Part shown: one piece after another, positions 47,604 to 61,204 of the stretch
How positions within the stretch are numbered: the first letter of the stretch is position 1
How the letters are laid out: every line of letters begins with the position of its first letter
NCBI RefSeq assembly: GCF_901933205.1
Contig: NC_044572.1
Coordinates: 108,946,965-109,010,964, forward strand
DNA length: 64,000 bases
Direction of reading: 5' to 3'
Source of the DNA: Camarhynchus parvulus
Lineage: Eukaryota; Chordata; Aves; Passeriformes; Thraupidae
The notes under the pieces: generated by a model
Databases searched by the model: none
Told to the model about the DNA's origin: nothing
Seen by the model: only the letters and a program-made list of their open reading frames with translations
Made by a program: the position numbers and the translations under genes

Positions 47604-50164
47604 TGCAGTGTTCCAACTGCGCCTCCCTTGCAAAGTGCTCATGATCGAGTGGTCTGCAGTGCCTCCAGTGTTGCCACTGTAGGGCTGCACAGGAATTAGA
47701 TGGAGAGCAGAATATTCCTTTCCATTCTGAATCTGAAGACATTCAAGGACTTGAAGCAGGATGTTGGATGCAGGTGCAGCAAAAGGAAGAGCAAGCAGAA
47801 GTGATCCATCCGTGCTTCTGCAGCACTCTCCTCCTGTTCACCCTTACTCCCACCCTCTTTCTCTGCTTCTCCCCTCGTCTTTCCCTCCCCTCACCCTTTT
47901 CCAATATATTTGTTTGGCTTAAATACAAAGGCAAAAAAAAAGTTGAGACTTTTTTCCTAATTATTTCAGAACATTACAATCTTTTGAATTATTTAATCTC
48001 AGGTTTCATTTAGTTCTCTCTTGTGTTAAGGACGTGCGGCCATTTTTTTGCATAGAAAAGCAGTGTTTTCTAATGCCTAGAAAAAAGGGATTGGATGCAG
48101 GATTTTAATTTTTGGCAGTCATCAAAAATGACTGACTAATTTTATATGTTTACATGTAACTTCCCCTCACCTTCTGCTTCTAAAAGGTATATGTCTATAA
48201 TTTTATTATTAAACGCTAAGTGGGTAGACCCTGATTGTTTATATCCCTTTTCCTGCACTCTCCACAAACTATGAACATTCTTGGATAATTTAATAAAGTT
48301 TAACTTTCTCAGTCTCTAGTCATCTTTCCTTAAACAAGTTCCATACATGCTTGCCTTGATCGCAATCCATATATGCTTTTCTGCCTATTTTTCCCCCAGG
48401 CTTAAGTGCCTTTTCTAGTACCTTTATAAATACTTGTTTTTTTCTGTGTGTTCTGACATGCTTGGGTTCACTAATTAGGTGAACTTTGTATTAGGGGTTT
48501 TAATTGTTACTTCTAGAATTTGAATGCAGTTACACAGTACTGTTTGCTGCATGTTCTAGGGTTTTTTCTATTTTGCATGGATTTCGTTTCATTTTAAAAC
48601 ATGCCTTATCTTTTCATTTTGCCAGATTTATTACTCGCCTAAAATTCTTCATCTAATTTCTTGCATCTGAGCTCAAACAGATTGGATTCCATTGTCTTTT
48701 TTGACACTACAGTGTATTGGAATGAATATAGCTATCCCACTTGTCTTCTTGATTTAGACAAGGTCTAAATTAACAAGTCACATTTCATTTTGAAAACATA
48801 TGTTTGCAATTCTTCAGTCTTACTCCACATATTTCCCACTTTAGTGAAGATGGAAAAGGTCTTTGTTTCTTTCTCTCAAAGATGCTTCTTGCTTTTCTCC
48901 TCATGACTGAAGCAATTATTCCTATAGTAGTAGATATTTTCTTTTTCATCCTTTGATGTTTTATTTCTCAGTTTAATCTGGTTATTTTTATATGACTAAA
49001 GTAATACTCAGAATCACTTTCACCATCTGTCTTAAAAATCTGTCTTTTCATTTTGTATTTGAAGGCAGACTGTTCATGTTATGTCAGTGATCAGGTAGAA
49101 ATGACAAAGAGCTTTTCTTATAAGAACTGATAACTTCATAATCAGAACTAAAGAAAATGAGCCATAATCTGGGTCATATTGCCCTTTACTGTGAAGAGGT
49201 GAGACCCCTGGAAGAGAACTTATGCAGAGTGAACATGAACACCCAAGCTGAGGTACATCAGAATTGCTGAGAGAGCCATGGAATGAGTTGGTACCTATCC
49301 ATGTCACCTCCCCAGACCTGAATTTGTGGTGGCTGACTTTGTTGTTCTTTCAGCACTATTTGAGTCAGACCATGTATTTCTGTCTGCTGTATTTATGTAT
49401 GTATGTAGTGTTGGATGTATCTCTTACTATTCACATATCTCTCAGTGTTACTGTAGATGTTTTGTGGTCACAACAGCAGAAAGGCCCTGGTAATTGCATC
49501 TTGTCAGAAGTATTTCCCTTATATTCCTGTTCATATACTTCTTACTCAGAAACTCCTCCTCTGTTGGTTGTAAATATATGGCAACTGGTTTAAGAAAGGA
49601 TAGATTTTTCATCAGCCATGGCACTGTGTAAATGTGTGCATTTTTCTGTTTGAGATGAGCTGCTGAGTGTTCCTTATCGTCAGGCAAAGAAACAATTGCT
49701 GTCCTATTGTGTCTGTGGGTTTTTGCAAGCCTTGTCTATTTTTTTTTAATGTTCTGCGTCTTCAGCTGGATTACTTCTTTCACATTCCTATCATCTATGT
49801 CCTCAAGATCTGAAGTCATCAATGTTTTGTACTAAACTTGGTAATTACTGACTCCTGAGCTATTCACTCCCCTCCTTTTTTTTGCTTCTCTCCAGTATTA
49901 CACCATGCCTTTCTCTGCATGTTTCTCTTTCCTTTTTTTTATGTATATCAGAACTCTTGACAAGCTTTTGCTTCTCTTGAAACAAAAGACAGGCAGAGAA
50001 GAAAAGGGGAGTGGTTGTTGCCCTCAAGGGGATCAGCATGTGTATAGACCTCTTCTATAGGGTGGATTACAGTGTGATTCAGATTTTTGGGGTCAGGGTC
50101 AGAGAAGAGGCATGAATTCCATTCAGTGGCATGAATGCCTTTGTGATGTGAGTTTAACAAACCA

Positions 50165-50657
50165 TCCCATCTAACTCAGCACTCATAAGGCCACACCTAG
50201 AGTACCTTGTCCAGTTCTAGGACTTTGCCTAGATAAGAGAAGGACCAGGGGCAATTTTATCAGTGTGTATAAATGCATATGGCACTACCCAAGGCAATTG
50301 GTACAAACCAAAAGGGAAGAGTTTTCATATGGACATGAAGTAAAACATGAAGTAAAACATAGGCTGCCTAGAGAGATTGTGATACTAAAAACTAATTGAT
50401 TTTTATTTCCATCTGAAGTGTGCTATTATAGTTCAATAGCACAGACATGTTAATACTTTCAGAGTCATTCTCTCAGGTCTGGCAGATGAGTGAAAAACTT
50501 ATCCTTAACTTGATAGGTTATCTGTCATGTACAGGTACTGCCTGTGGATGGGGTTTTGTGCAACCTACCCTAATGGAAGATGTCTCAGGCCATGACAGGG
50601 GGCTGGAACTAGATGATCTTTTAAGGTCCCTTCCAACCTAAACCATTCTTTGATGTA
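50165..50657 (+). repeat. CR1 LINE 3' fragment, plus strand
   Basis: The order of recognisable CR1 words is sense: 'actcagcactcataaggccacacctagagtac', 'tgtccagttctagg', 'atcagtgtgtataaatgcatat', 'aggctgcctagagagattgtg', and finally 'ctagatgatcttttaaggtc' and 'ccttccaacctaaaccattc' at the 3' end. A 12-bp duplication (50334-50357, catgaagtaaaa twice) lies inside. The copy is moderately diverged and 5' truncated. Confidence 0.88.
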
Positions 50658-52789
50658 CTATAGGATTTACTGTTTGGTACTGGAAATTATGTGGATTATT
50701 CCATTTCTAGTTTCTAAATCAAATTTGAGAAGAAAATATGGTCATGATTATGGACAGCTCAGCAGAAACATCTGTTCAGTCAACCTTTAAGCAACAACAA
50801 CACCAGGGAGACTGCACTAACCAAAATACCCTTTTCATTAAATAAATACCATTAAGTCATCATCTTCAAAGCCTGGCCAGTTCAGTTCAGAAGCTGTGGA
50901 AAGAACCCAGAGGAGGGCACTAAAATTTGCATGAGCCCTAAAAATGTCTAAAGAAAAATTACTAGATATGAGCTTTTTAATCTACCAGAACAAAATTAAA
51001 AGTGAAAAGCCTCAAATGTAATACAACCAACTGCTGTATTCCATACAATAAGCAACTAGCCCATGAAGTCTTTTGCATACTAAAAGTTAGTATTGTTTGC
51101 TGCCACAGTTCAACTGATATAAATAGAAGATGGTGGATGCATATATATGAGTAGTAGCCACAGTTATATTAAACAAACTGAAATATTTATGGACATTATA
51201 ATTTCCCTTTTCAGTCTTACGCTAAACTAAACTATATAGAAATAGAAAACTTTTATTTGACAGCTTTCCTAGTAACTGGCTATTATGTGGTCTTTCACAG
51301 GCTTTATCTACATGATCTGTTCCTTACAATTATCAAGGTTAGTTCAACCTCTGCTTTGTTCTGATATTTGTTTCCATATGGAACCACTCAGATATGACTA
51401 AATGCTGAAAAATACAACATCTTTGCTTAGCACTGAGTTGTGTAGCAGAAACACTACCATCAGAAATGCAGCCATTGTTTAACAGAACTTGCAGATTTTT
51501 TGTGACAGCTGCAGCTGCTTTTCCTTTTGACCCAAGTGTATTCACACTCATTCTCTATTATAGACTTGCCAACTGTTAGAGCATCCTTTTTAGTTTGGTC
51601 CCATTTATCACAATCTCTTTTGAATAGTAGTTGTATAAGTGGAAAAATGACTTTTAGATAGGTAATGGCATACTTGAACAGTCAGCAGTATTCTATAGGA
51701 AATGGAGAAACTCAATTATTTTCGTACTGGAAATACATGCAAGTTCACTTTAAAGTATTTTGCAGATGGATAGAAGTTAAATTTTATAATTGCCATGTAT
51801 TATTTAACAAGGAGAGCTCTAGCTGTGGATAACTCCTTGACATAATTGGCTCCCAGGTCATTAGCCAAAGTAGTGAACAGGATAATGATTGTTTTGTATT
51901 CTTGTAAAGAATTTAGGCTTTTATAAGTGCAAGCAGATCTTGTTAGTTTCTGAAGAATGTGTCAGTCAGAACATGAGCAGCCCAGAGGCTACCAGGAGCA
52001 CACATAGTAATAAGTTCTATTTTACTTTGTAGTACCTCATACTAAAATATTGGTGCGGACAAAGTATATGACCTTGTAATACTAGTCTCTGCAGCCATTC
52101 AGTATGTCCCAATGAGAATTTCTGTCTCTTGGGCTTAATGAGAAATCTTTTCCACAGGGTTGTCACACTCAGCCTCAAGGGAGAAGATATCTACCTTGAC
52201 TTTTAACATGGCTCAAGCTATCAACTGCTAGTAAAAAAGTTGTTGATAAATAAGTAAGGGTCCTTCCAGCCATCATGAAGCATAAGTGGTAACAGGTACA
52301 ATGAGTTTGTGTTTTAGAATGATGGTTCCAGAAACTGAGTGTAGTCTAAGGTTTTAATTGCATGCAGGCAAGCTAAGCCATTATCTTATGAAATCACAGT
52401 GTTTCCAAAGGTCACTCTGTCCAAATGAGTGGCTCTTTCAGACACGAATCACGAGCTGTGGTCAGTTATTTTAGACTGCAAAGAGTGACTCCACTGGAAG
52501 GGCATGAAGAGGTTAGAAGCCTGGAAGCCAGAATGCAAGGACTGACTCTTAAGCACCTTTCTTTGAAATTGGAGGTTGGCAATTGGTCAGAAGTTAAATA
52601 TCTGCAAAAGCACTTTTAGTTTTCTTTTTAATGATGTTGTAATAGATGGCAATTTGTTACACCATCTTGACATAGAAAAAATGGCAAAAAAGGAAAATTT
52701 ATCTCATCTTTACACTAAGGCAAAATCAACATCTGCTTTTCTTTTATATTGGCTAAAACTTCTTTTGGCTGTTCATTGGTGGGTAATTC

Positions 52790-54950
52790 ACAGCCTCTCC
52801 CAAGGAAATCTAGTGCTTCATTGTTTTCACTGATAGAAAGCTTTTTCCTCATGGTCTGATCTGAATCTCTCTTGTTGCAATTCTGACTGGTACTCTTTGC
52901 TCTTTTTGGCATGTACATGTAGAGTGTGGAGATTGCTGTGTTCCTGTTTCTTTTTCTTGAGAAACAGCCCATAATAATGGAGTCTTTGTAGACATAGGGC
53001 CTTAAGTCTAGTCTTAGCTTCATTTATCTCCTTTGCATTTTGTATGGTTTCTGAGTTGCATCAGTCAGAATTGAATGTATTGCTCCAGCTCAACTGGTAA
53101 GTAACACCAAGGAGAGCAAAACTAATTTCCCTGCTTTTCACAGTACTCCTGTTTCTAACTTAGAGTGTTGTGCTCGCCTTCTTTGCAATTGCAAGGTTGA
53201 CTTATATTCAGTTTGTGAACAGTCCATCAACACAAGTACTCTTTTAAAGAACCATTGCATAGCCACTTAATTTCCTCATTTTGCATTTCTCTAGTTCTGT
53301 TATACAAGAGTGTCAAACTTTGCATTTGCCACTATTGCAATGCCCTGATTATCCCTGTTGTTTCCAAAGTAATTCACAAAACGATCAAGAGAATTCTGAT
53401 GCTCTCTGTACATGCTCTCTGACTGATACTATTTTCAAATTACTTCCATCTCTTTATCATGCCTCTGAATACACAGACTCCCAGTTGATAATAAATAAAC
53501 AATAGTTCCCTAAGTAAAGAGTTCTGAGTAGTTCTTTGGTGACCTAATTGCAATTTATATATCCTGGCATTGCTTGAGAAAATGTTAAGCAACACTGCAT
53601 TGTTATGATCAAGATACGCAACTTCTGCTGTTTCTCTTCTATCACAAGGCCATTTATGCTTTCAGAGGGAAAATAGACTGATCTGATGTAACCTTCTCTT
53701 GACAAATCTACATTGGCTGTTGCTCAACTCCTGGTTAATTTTCAGGCAATTGTGTATGGTGTGATACCTTACATGGGTTAGTGGTGGGCTTGGCAGTGCT
53801 GGGTTCATGATTGGACTCAATGGTGTTACAGGTCTTTTCCAACCTAAATAATCCAATGATTCTATCTTGTGCTTTTAACCATTGCACATATTTTCCAAAG
53901 CATGAAGACAGAGGGAAGAAGCAAGGTATTTAAACACAGGTTTCTTGGGTCAACTGAGAGGCTAGCACCTAACTTCTTCAAAATATTTAAAGTCCCATGG
54001 ATTCTGGGTTGTGTCTGCTCAGAATGTGTCCACATCAGTATGTTAGGGCAGCCTAGAGTATCACAAGAAAGAATGGGTTATCTGTGCATAGGCCATGGAG
54101 TTCTGAAGCTGGCTAAGTCTGTTAAGTCCTCAGCTGTTCCTATTCCCTTTAGACAGAGGTGATACATATGTGCTATATATGTGTAACTAGCATGTATAAG
54201 TTTGTATTTGTACTCATCATTTCTTCAAAATTTGTCTTTTAACAGTTCTGAAATAGATTCATATCTGGACATTTAACAGGCTACTCTATCAAGTCCAGAT
54301 GATTTGAATGCATTTAAGTAATATTTGTTGAGCTCCGTGCCTGTTCAAGGTCAGTTCTGACCCTTTTGCCTTTTGTTGCTGGTATTAATTGTATTAAGCA
54401 TCTCAACCCAGTAGATTTGTGGTGAAGATTCATGCAAAGAAAGAGGAAGTTTTAACATTAGCTTTGTCTCTGTATTCCTCTAGTATTCCCCCAGTGTTAC
54501 ACAGTGTACTTTTTCTTTCATCCTCTTCTTGCTTTTAATGTACTTACACAATTATTTCTTCTGGAGTTTGATGTGTCCCTTTCCAACTGTGTCTAATTTT
54601 GGGCCATTATACCATGTTCTGCTGTGGTATTCTTTCTTAGTAAGTTGACCTCGTTTCCATTCTCTACATGCTGTGAGATCAACAGTGAGATGCTAACTAA
54701 GACAATGTGGTCTTATTGTACAATCCCCATTACTCCTTTGCAGGAGGCTTTGCACTCCATGTGGTCAGCATTGTTTATTTAAAGGACTGTGACAGTTTGT
54801 TTTTTAACTCCTTTTTCACTAGCACCATGTTCTTCAGAATTCTTCCAACTAATTCTGCATTTAGGGAAGAATGCCTCCTTAAATCATATTTTTAAAATTC
54901 TTTTGTAATTTCTTTCTTTTCTTCTTTTTTCACAAACAAGCCTAATCTTT
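52790..54950 (-). repeat. Ancient, long CR1 LINE copy, minus strand
   Basis: A series of phrases follows the antisense order of an older CR1 subfamily over about 2 kb. Near 52.83 kb is 'gatagaaagctttttcctcat'. Near 53.17 kb is a 'cgccttctttgcaattgcaaggttgacttatattcagtttgtga' stretch. Near 53.31 kb is 'aactttgcatttgccactattg', and near 53.7 kb 'cttgacaaatctacattggctg'. Near 54.29 kb is 'ccagatgatttgaatgcattt', near 54.52 kb 'cctcttcttgcttttaatgta', and near 54.8 kb 'aactcctttttcactag'. The copy is broken by a younger plus-strand CR1 tail at 53.8 kb. Small open frames inside are relics. Boundaries are approximate. Confidence 0.72.
53775..53866 (+). repeat. Short CR1 3' tail, plus strand, nested
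   Basis: The stretch ends in 'ggtcttttccaacctaaata' and 'atccaatgattctatct', the usual sense-strand CR1 terminus. It is preceded by 'ggcagtgctgggttcatgattggactcaatg'. Only about 90 bp remain. It lies inside the older minus-strand CR1 copy and so inserted after it. Confidence 0.88.
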
Positions 54951-56183
54951 TATATTACTATCAGTCATGAATTATCAGATTATCATTTTGCCACTTAAGT
55001 CAAAAATGTTAATTGTCAGCTAAATCTTCCAAGTCCTCCTACATACCATTTGCAGTTCTTACACTGGTGTTCAGCCATCAAAGACTGAAATAAATGTACC
55101 ACTTCCATTACATTATCCTCTTCTTTAACCCCTCCTTTTATAAATAAATTTATTTTGGAAGTGGATCACAGAACAGGATTTATTTGAATTTGATTTGCCC
55201 ATACTATTGGGTTGTGTATATAAATACAGCACTCAAATTCTGAAGAAACAAGCAAGTCTGTCTATAGGGCATGCTCCTTTTCTCCACAAGGGCTGTTTTC
55301 AGTCACTGCTTACCTATTGCCATATCTCTAAACCTTCTTGGGGCATAACCATGTGTTGAAGATGACAAAGACATTCTGCCTTTAGCATTGATTAAACACC
55401 ACTTCGTTATCAGTATATGTCTGTCACTGCAAATATCAACAGATCCCTAGGTTCCATGATGATTCGTACAGCCTCCTTGTCACTTCTGATCCACTCAATC
55501 TGATGTCTGGATATATTCTTAGGGTAAAGGTGGTGGGACATCATAAACAGTGAAAATGGTGGGTTTTGCAGGTATTATACCTACCCACACCTTCCTGAGG
55601 CTCATCACACAGTCTCTGTTGTCCTCATTCCCTCATTTCAGATGATGTAGGTCAAGTCAATACTTGAGCATAAAGCTCTCCAAAGTCAGAATGTCAGTCA
55701 CTAAAGTTGCTGTGTATTCAGATGCTCCATCTGCGCTGTACAATAATCACAGGTCAGTGGAATGCTGGTGCCCAGTGCTAGAGAATCAAATTTGTTACAA
55801 ATTCATGTTACAAAACAGCAGTGGTGTCTCTTTGCACAGATAAATAAAATGTTATGTTTCCTGTGTGTGATATAAATGCTCCTAAATTGTTCATCTGTAA
55901 TATTTTAGAATCTTTAATGCAAAAGCATCAAAATGTATTTTCTCACATCTTCCATCTTTTGTAGATAATTTCTTTTAAATACCTTTGGGAAAGTATGTGA
56001 ATTATAGGATTGTTCCCCCAGATAAAATATAGAGTTAGTAGCAATTTTTAGAAAGGGTGTAAAAATGAGTGGTACTGGACCCTTCATTTAGATGAATACT
56101 CACTTCCTTTGCTGATTTTTTGATTGCTTTTGTATTTGTATTTTTGGTTGGTTGGTTTTGGTTTTGTTTGGTATTTTTGTTGT

Positions 56184-56525
56184 AAGGCTGAGAGAACTGT
56201 GATGGCTGGGCCTGTGAAAAAGATGGGGGAAAACTTCTTTATAGGACCTGTTGCTGTGGGACTGAGGGGTAATGGTTTTAAACTGGAGGAGGGTTGATTC
56301 AGATTAGATATAAGGAAGAAAGGTTTTTATGAAGAAACCTGCAAGAGGTTGCCCATGGAGGTGGTAGGTGCCTCATGCTGGAAACTTTCAAGGTCAGTTT
56401 GGATGAGGCTCTGAGACAGCTGATGGTGAATGTGTCCCTCTGATAGTTCACTGCTTATTGCAGAAGGGTTGGACTAGATGACCTTTAAAAGGGCCCTTCC
56501 AACTCAAACAATTCTATGATTCTAG
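56184..56525 (+). repeat. CR1 LINE 3' fragment, plus strand
   Basis: Begins with 'aaggctgagagaactg' and carries 'ttttaaactggaggaggg' and 'gattagatataaggaagaaa'. It ends 'cttccaactcaaacaattc' and 'tatgattctag', a clean sense-strand CR1 3' end. It is one of the better-preserved copies here. The T/G-rich 'ttggttggttgg' patch immediately upstream is a simple repeat. Confidence 0.93.
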
Positions 56526-57479
56526 TCAAATGGCATGATATTCACACATAAGCTTCAATGTAAGAAATACGGTATACCACACAAGAACTGTGTACAGCGG
56601 ATCATTGGAAATTTTATAAACACATTAGGAGAATTTTGTGTAATTTGAAAGAGATACAGAAATAATAGGTTGACTAATTCCTTGTCTTTCTAGCCAAAAT
56701 CAGATAACCTACCAGTATACACTTATGCAGTAATTGCTGTATACTTACTAAACACCAAAGTGCATCTTCGGGATGAGCTAAAAAAATAATCCCTGCCTTA
56801 TTTTCAGAAGAGAATTTTCAGTGGAACTTGGAGGAATATAATTGAAGTAGTTGTTCTAGAAAGGTTACTCAGTTCATTCTGATAAGAGTGTTTGACATTT
56901 GCTTTGTAATGCAAATTGATGCTGGGTTTTAACAGATATGTTTTGGGGTTGGGTGGTTTTTTGTTTGCTTTAAATAAAAAGAGGAACTTTCAAAAGCCAT
57001 TTTGAATTCTGCATGAAAGTATTAATTAGAAAACATAATTCTAGCATTGTGCTTAATCAGAAAAACCCAGAAATTTAAAGCCCAACAGAATGAAACATAA
57101 ATTTTCCAAGAAATGTTTGTTGTTCCAGCTCATTAACACACTGTCTCTGTTGGACAGCATTTTTTTAATACCATAAAAATTAACAATGTATTTAAGAACT
57201 GCTTTATTGGCATGTTTCTCCAAATTCTAATTTAAAGCTGGTGGTCAATTGTGCTGTCTCTATCATCAGAGCTTAGAGAAGTGAATACGCTCCATGACTT
57301 CAGAATTCCCACTTTAACTTGTTGATTTAGGTGAAAATGCATTCTCCAAGTGAAGTAAGAAAATACTTCAGTGAAGGTTGTTAGCTAACATTATAAAAGG
57401 TTGACCTCTTAGTCCTTTAAAGTTCAACAGAGCATAAAAGATGTTAGCCTGATTTCACATGACTAGGGTATTGAGAAAA

Positions 57480-59220
57480 AGCATAAAACATCTTTTTTAG
57501 TTTTGTTGTTTCTGAGGGACTTCTTCAAAACAACTAGACATAAAATTACTTGGGTTTTGTCTGTTCCAACTTGTTCAAACGTTCAAACTGTTTTTCACTG
57601 TGTAGAAATCTTTAAATGAACTGAAAATGGCTAAACGATTGAACTTTTTGTTAACTTAGTTTGGGTGGCGGTATCTGCTGTCTGCATAGTGCTTTATTCT
57701 TTCTATAACATTTTCAAAATTTCTGTTTCATTTACTTTATCTCTTTGGCCATTATGAGTTTCTTTAACGTTTTTGTCCTCATCCTTTTCTCTTTGAGCTT
57801 TTTCTGGTTGAATAAATCCTTCCTGTTCCATTCCCAGCAAATGTTTTCTTTGATCTCAAATTCCTAAGCAAGCTGGGTGAAGTCACTGGGGCTGCACAAC
57901 TCTTTATTTCTTCCATTTTTGACATTAGTATCCATATGTGTTCCAAGTCTAGATAATGATGATGTCTACTTTCATACATCCCTCTACAGAGTTTAAGCCT
58001 GAAATTATTCTTTCGTGTCATGTTAAAATAGATCATTGTAATCTTCTCCTGTAATTGATTCGTGTGTTTCCACGTTCTGTATCATTAGATTCTCTTATGT
58101 TTAGATTTTGGTTGTTCTAGCTACATAACTCTTTCATGAATTATGTAGACCTGTGAACACAGGTCTCTGGAAAGGCCCTTCTCTGCCAGTTAGTCAGTGG
58201 CAATGACTACCATGCAGTCTGTCAGTGACTTCATGTTTAGTTTGTTGTTCTTACATTTCTTAACCTAAGCATCTTTAACATAATCCTTTCAGTCTTGTGG
58301 ACATAGTGCCCCAGTATTGTAAGCTGCTGCAGTTCATGCCTAAAGTGGTCAGTGAAGTATACATCTGGTTTTTCATACAGTTTACAAATGGACTGTTATT
58401 CCATTGTTAGTTGACCTATAATATTTTTTCTTCTTAGGTAATCAAATAATTCTCCCTTTTTGCTATTCTTTTGGGAGTTTGTTTCCCCTTCTTTTTTTCT
58501 TTTACAGATACTTACTACTTGGCATTTTTTCTGGTCCACAAGAACTAATGACCTTTACCCATGACCTTGCTAACGCTTTCTGTTCTGGGGTTCCAGCCTG
58601 TGCTTTTTTCTCAGGTGTACTAGATCAAATTTGAATTTTTTTGGACCTTTTCCTAGCATTTAGCTTGGGGTTCACAGTTTCTTTTTGAAACTTTGTTAAG
58701 AAATTCACACCCAGAAACTTGGCACTTTTTTTTTCTGAAATGTATTAGCCAACAAAAATAAAAGGTGGGCTAACTCTTCCTGCAAAGCTTGATTTTCTCC
58801 TGTCCTTACAACAACAGGGTTACAATGAAGCTAATACTGTTCTTCTTGTATTCACATGGTAATATAACTTGGCAGTCTTTATAATGCTCTTCATTTATGC
58901 AGTCTGGTGAAATAGCTCAATCACACTTGGCTGCAGTTTCAAATTATGTTTAATGCAATCTGATAGTGGATTGCTGCTGACAAGTGGCAATCTCTTTCCA
59001 CCTATTGTGGTACATTCCAGCTTTGCATGAAATCTAATAGAGGTGTGACCTTAGAATAAGTTGGATAATTTTGCTCATTTAACAGAAAGTTATTGTCCAC
59101 AAATCATTTCTTTCCTATGAGATCTTTTCATGTGGCTGGTGATACAGCTACACTGTTTGTCATCAGTTGAGTCATGGAGTTTCAGGAGGTCCATACCTTG
59201 GAGCCTGCAGTAAAATGTGG
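57480..59220 (-). pseudogene. Unidentified decayed coding-like tract, minus strand
   Basis: Read on the minus strand, this region gives several protein-like blocks in shifting frames, separated by stops. The longest intact one is 85 codons at 58036-57779; it contains 'DLEHIWILMSKMEEIKSC' and a basic 'STRKSSKRK' end. Upstream blocks include 'NEQNYPTYSKVTPLLDFMQS', 'GENQALQEELAHLLFLLA', 'EQKALARSWVKVISSCGPEK' and 'YEKPDVYFTDHFRHELQQL'. A downstream block is 'EKQFERLNKLEQTKPK'. The composition is Lys/Ser-rich, unlike random translation of AT-rich intron. I do not recognise the protein. It could be a processed pseudogene or the coding part of an unrecognised transposable element. Splice sites, start and poly(A) tract were not identified. 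Confidence 0.3.
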
Positions 59221-61204
59221 TTAAATATTATTAGAATTTATTGTCTGTATGACTATTTTTTGCAAAACACTGCCAGGCTTAGAGAAAAAAATCTTGAATT
59301 TAATGAAGATTGGAGTAGAACATATGTTGGCAAGTGAGTATTTCCATTTCAATTCCTTTTATGTTGAAACTTAAGGTAGCTTCAACACCTTTCTTAGAGG
59401 AACAAAGAGTTGTTTGTTTAGTAAGTTGTGATTCTTTTCTTTGTGCCATTGCATCTCACCTTTCTAGAAAATTGTGTAAGCGCTGGTTTTGACCCTATAG
59501 TGGTTTGTTTGTTCAGGTGCAAGAGGGACTGGTATTTAAAAATTCCTCTTTAATGTATTAATTGTGCAATTTAAGTATTTCTGGCAAAACTCATTTGTGC
59601 AGGAAGAGGATAAAGTGTCATAGTAGTTTGATTTATACAATAAGTACATGCTCTTTATCACCTTTCTCACCTCGCTGGTTTTATTATCTTGCTGCTTCTG
59701 CTGCATGTTACACTGTTTCTTTCCAATTTTTCTCTAGTTTCAGCATTAGTCATAGCCTACCTGTAATTAATATGCATGTGTTCCATAACCCACATCATGA
59801 GATATATAGAAACCTTACATATCCAACCCACTTAAACCCAACTTCTATGACATGTTGGCAAAACAATGCCATATAGCAGGAAAGCACAGGCAGCAATTCT
59901 GTAAGTTCATATCCTGTGAGGAACTCTGTACCACACACATATTACTTTAATCAAATGCCTTTAGCAATGCCTGTTTCTCTGGCTACTACTTCACATCTTT
60001 CTGCTTTACTCCTCTGAGATAATTGTGGGACAGGATGTCAGCTAGGCAATGAGTAAATTAACAAAGACTTCTTGAAATAGGGTCTCTATTATCAGTGAAA
60101 TATAAAGCTCCATGAGGTAACTGCATCGAAGTATCATTCAGGGTTTCTGGCATGCCTGTATCTTTCTGGCTCTTGTTTGAAACAGGCACTGAGAACTAGG
60201 GGATATTACTTAGCTAAATCATCTGCTAATATGCTGGAAAACGTGCTGGATTTCACTGCTAGATTACAAATAGCGTTGTCAAACATTTATCTCTTACTTA
60301 CCTGGAAGGCTGTAAAATAGTGAGAGTGCTTGTTCAGCAACATTACCTCTACTGCTGTTTCCTTTCTTTTTAATTTGCTACTTGTTTTTACTGTCTATTT
60401 ATTATGCTAGAGATGATACCCATTGCTAATTTGTTTCATATAATTACTTTTTTCAATTATTAGAATTCTTTTGGAAACAGAAATATCCTCACAAGCCTGA
60501 AAATATACACTAAGTTTTGTGGTAAAAGACAGCTCAATAGTCAGATTGCTTTTTAAAATTATTGTAGAAAATACTGTGATTAAGACTTTTAATGTTGTCT
60601 GATCATTGCATATTTGACAGATGTAGAAAATACAAATAATTCTAATGTTCTTTCACAGATTTCACTTTTGATGCCTATAAAATTATGAGTAGAGCTGTTT
60701 TCAGTTTCAGTTATGAGTTTATATCAGTTCTTTTGTTAAGAAATGCCTGTCATCCACTCCTTGGCCAATACAGCTTATTAGCTAACATGAGTATTAGGTT
60801 TATTTAGAAACACCAAAGTTACTGTCTTCATTGCATTTAATTAATTTGTTTTGCACCATATTATAGGCAGATGCACAAGTACAATAATGATCTTGATTTT
60901 TGATTGCGTACAATGCCTCTAGACATAGTCTCAAGACAGGGCTGTGATTAAAGCGCATCAATCAGTTGCAAACTGAGTTATCATCAGTAACAGTTATGAC
61001 TGAAGAGAGCACATTGATGCTGGATTGGTTCACTCCCATTTACAGTAACGACTAGCATGAAAATGCTGTTTTAGTAGTAGTCATTTTGTGTTCTTCCCAC
61101 TGCCTACACTTCCCCCATTTCCCCTAATTGAAAATGTGTTTTGATGTGATCTGAGCTGGCGCTGTTTCTGACACTGTCTTCTGCTACCACGGCTTATTTT
61201 CTAG

